This document shows, in pieces, positions 4,975 to 5,497 of a stretch of 5,497 bases of DNA. The position numbers and the translations under genes are program-made. Location of the stretch: NCBI GenBank assembly GCA_015490695.1, contig WFXK01000312.1, positions 1-5,497 on the forward strand. The letters run 5' to 3'. The notes beneath the pieces were generated by a model. The model saw only the letters and a list, made by a program, of their open reading frames with translations. It searched no databases and had not been told where the DNA came from. Within the stretch, counting starts at the first letter, position 1. Every line of letters begins with the position of its first letter. Source of the DNA: Bacteroidota bacterium. Its GTDB lineage: Bacteria > Bacteroidota > Bacteroidia > SpSt-205 > S141-50.

Positions 4975-5497
4975 AACGGGATTATTATGAGATTTTAGGC
5001 GTACCCAGAAACGCCACTATAGATGAAATCAAACGGGCTTATCGTAGGTTAGCATTAAAGTATCATCCGGATAAGAATCCTGGGGATAAGGAAGCAGAAG
5101 AGCGTTTTAAAGAGATTTGTGAGGCTTATGCGGTTTTAAGTGACCCAGAAAAACGGGCACAATACGACCGTTATGGGCACGTAGGCAGTGGAACGACTTT
5201 CCAAAACTTTGAGGACCTGTTACAGGACTTATTGCGGGGTGACCCCTTCTTCTCTTCCTTCTTCGGTACAACTTTTAGAAGAAAACGAACCACAGGACAA
5301 CAAGGCGGTGACCTTAGAATCAAACTTCGTTTAAGTTTAGAAGAAATCTATCATGGCGTTAAAAAACGAATAAAATTAAACAAATACATTGTTTGTCCGC
5401 AATGTGGTGGTAGTGGGGCAGAAGGAAGACAAGGCATTGTTACTTGTCCAACCTGCTACGGAAAAGGAGAAATCACTCAACAAGTCGGAGGGGGCTT
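4971..5497 (+). CDS. dnaJ: Chaperone protein DnaJ, 5' part (cut by the window edge)
   Basis: The first 175 codons of a gene that continues past the right edge. DnaJ delivers unfolded proteins to DnaK and stimulates its ATPase. The J domain is at 3-68 with the catalytic HPD at 32-34 (YHPDKNPGD) and the usual KRAYRRLALKYHP helix. A short linker follows (about 69-112), then the start of C-terminal domain I (GGDLRIKLRLSLEEIYHGV, 112-130). Two zinc-binding repeats are visible: CPQCGGSG (142-149) and CPTCYGKG (159-166). The linker holds far fewer glycines than the Gly/Phe-rich region of most type I DnaJ proteins. The zinc module makes it a true DnaJ rather than CbpA. ATG at 4971 overlaps the grpE stop by 4 nt. 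Confidence 0.98.
   Translation, partial: MKRDYYEILGVPRNATIDEIKRAYRRLALKYHPDKNPGDKEAEERFKEICEAYAVLSDPEKRAQYDRYGHVGSGTTFQNFEDLLQDLLRGDPFFSSFFGTTFRRKRTTGQQGGDLRIKLRLSLEEIYHGVKKRIKLNKYIVCPQCGGSGAEGRQGIVTCPTCYGKGEITQQVGGG

Noticed and set aside
1698..5497. A novel defence or mobile system hidden in the gene run
   Set aside because: All genes in the run match housekeeping or recognisable folds; no nuclease, transposase, toxin, reverse transcriptase or integrase motif was found on either strand.

Overview
The window reads as a chromosomal segment of a member of the Bacteroidota, possibly a deep-branching one with a compact genome. The grounds are protein-level resemblances: a MurA with Asp in place of the catalytic-loop Cys, an M23-LysM endopeptidase of the type common in this phylum, and a small Hc1/histone H1-like protein. 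Most plus-strand starts also lack a Shine-Dalgarno sequence, and at least one promoter candidate fits the Bacteroidota pattern (TTTG, about 20 nt, TAnnTTTG). KdsA implies a Gram-negative, LPS/KDO-making envelope. The genus cannot be named from this sequence alone.

Layout. Positions 1-258 hold an A-rich, non-genic tandem repeat built from 21-22 nt monomers. Three monomers make a 64-65 nt unit, and two units make a 129 nt higher-order period; the array runs off the left edge. Positions 259-401 are AT-rich spacer with one weak hairpin. A secreted or membrane-anchored M23 peptidase with a C-terminal LysM domain lies on the minus strand (402-1193). It diverges, across a roughly 200 bp intergenic region, from a plus-strand run of six genes: an Hc1-like DNA-binding protein, kdsA, murA, an exported thioredoxin-fold protein, grpE and the 5' part of dnaJ (cut by the right edge).

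From kdsA onward the genes are packed tightly: a 14 nt overlap (kdsA/murA), a 4 nt ATGA overlap (murA/thioredoxin-like), a 16 nt gap, and another 4 nt ATGA overlap (grpE/dnaJ). They are probably one transcript and translationally coupled. The run joins LPS core precursor synthesis (KdsA), the first committed step of peptidoglycan synthesis (MurA), a periplasmic thiol protein and the Hsp70 co-chaperones GrpE and DnaJ. A strong G/C hairpin sits between the Hc1-like gene and kdsA, 12 nt before the kdsA start, and could set the level of readthrough or kdsA translation.

No phage, transposon, CRISPR, defence system, tRNA or rRNA was recognised. The least explained parts are the left-edge hierarchical repeat, the N-terminal extension of the Hc1-like protein, the hairpin at the kdsA leader and the glycine-poor linker of DnaJ.
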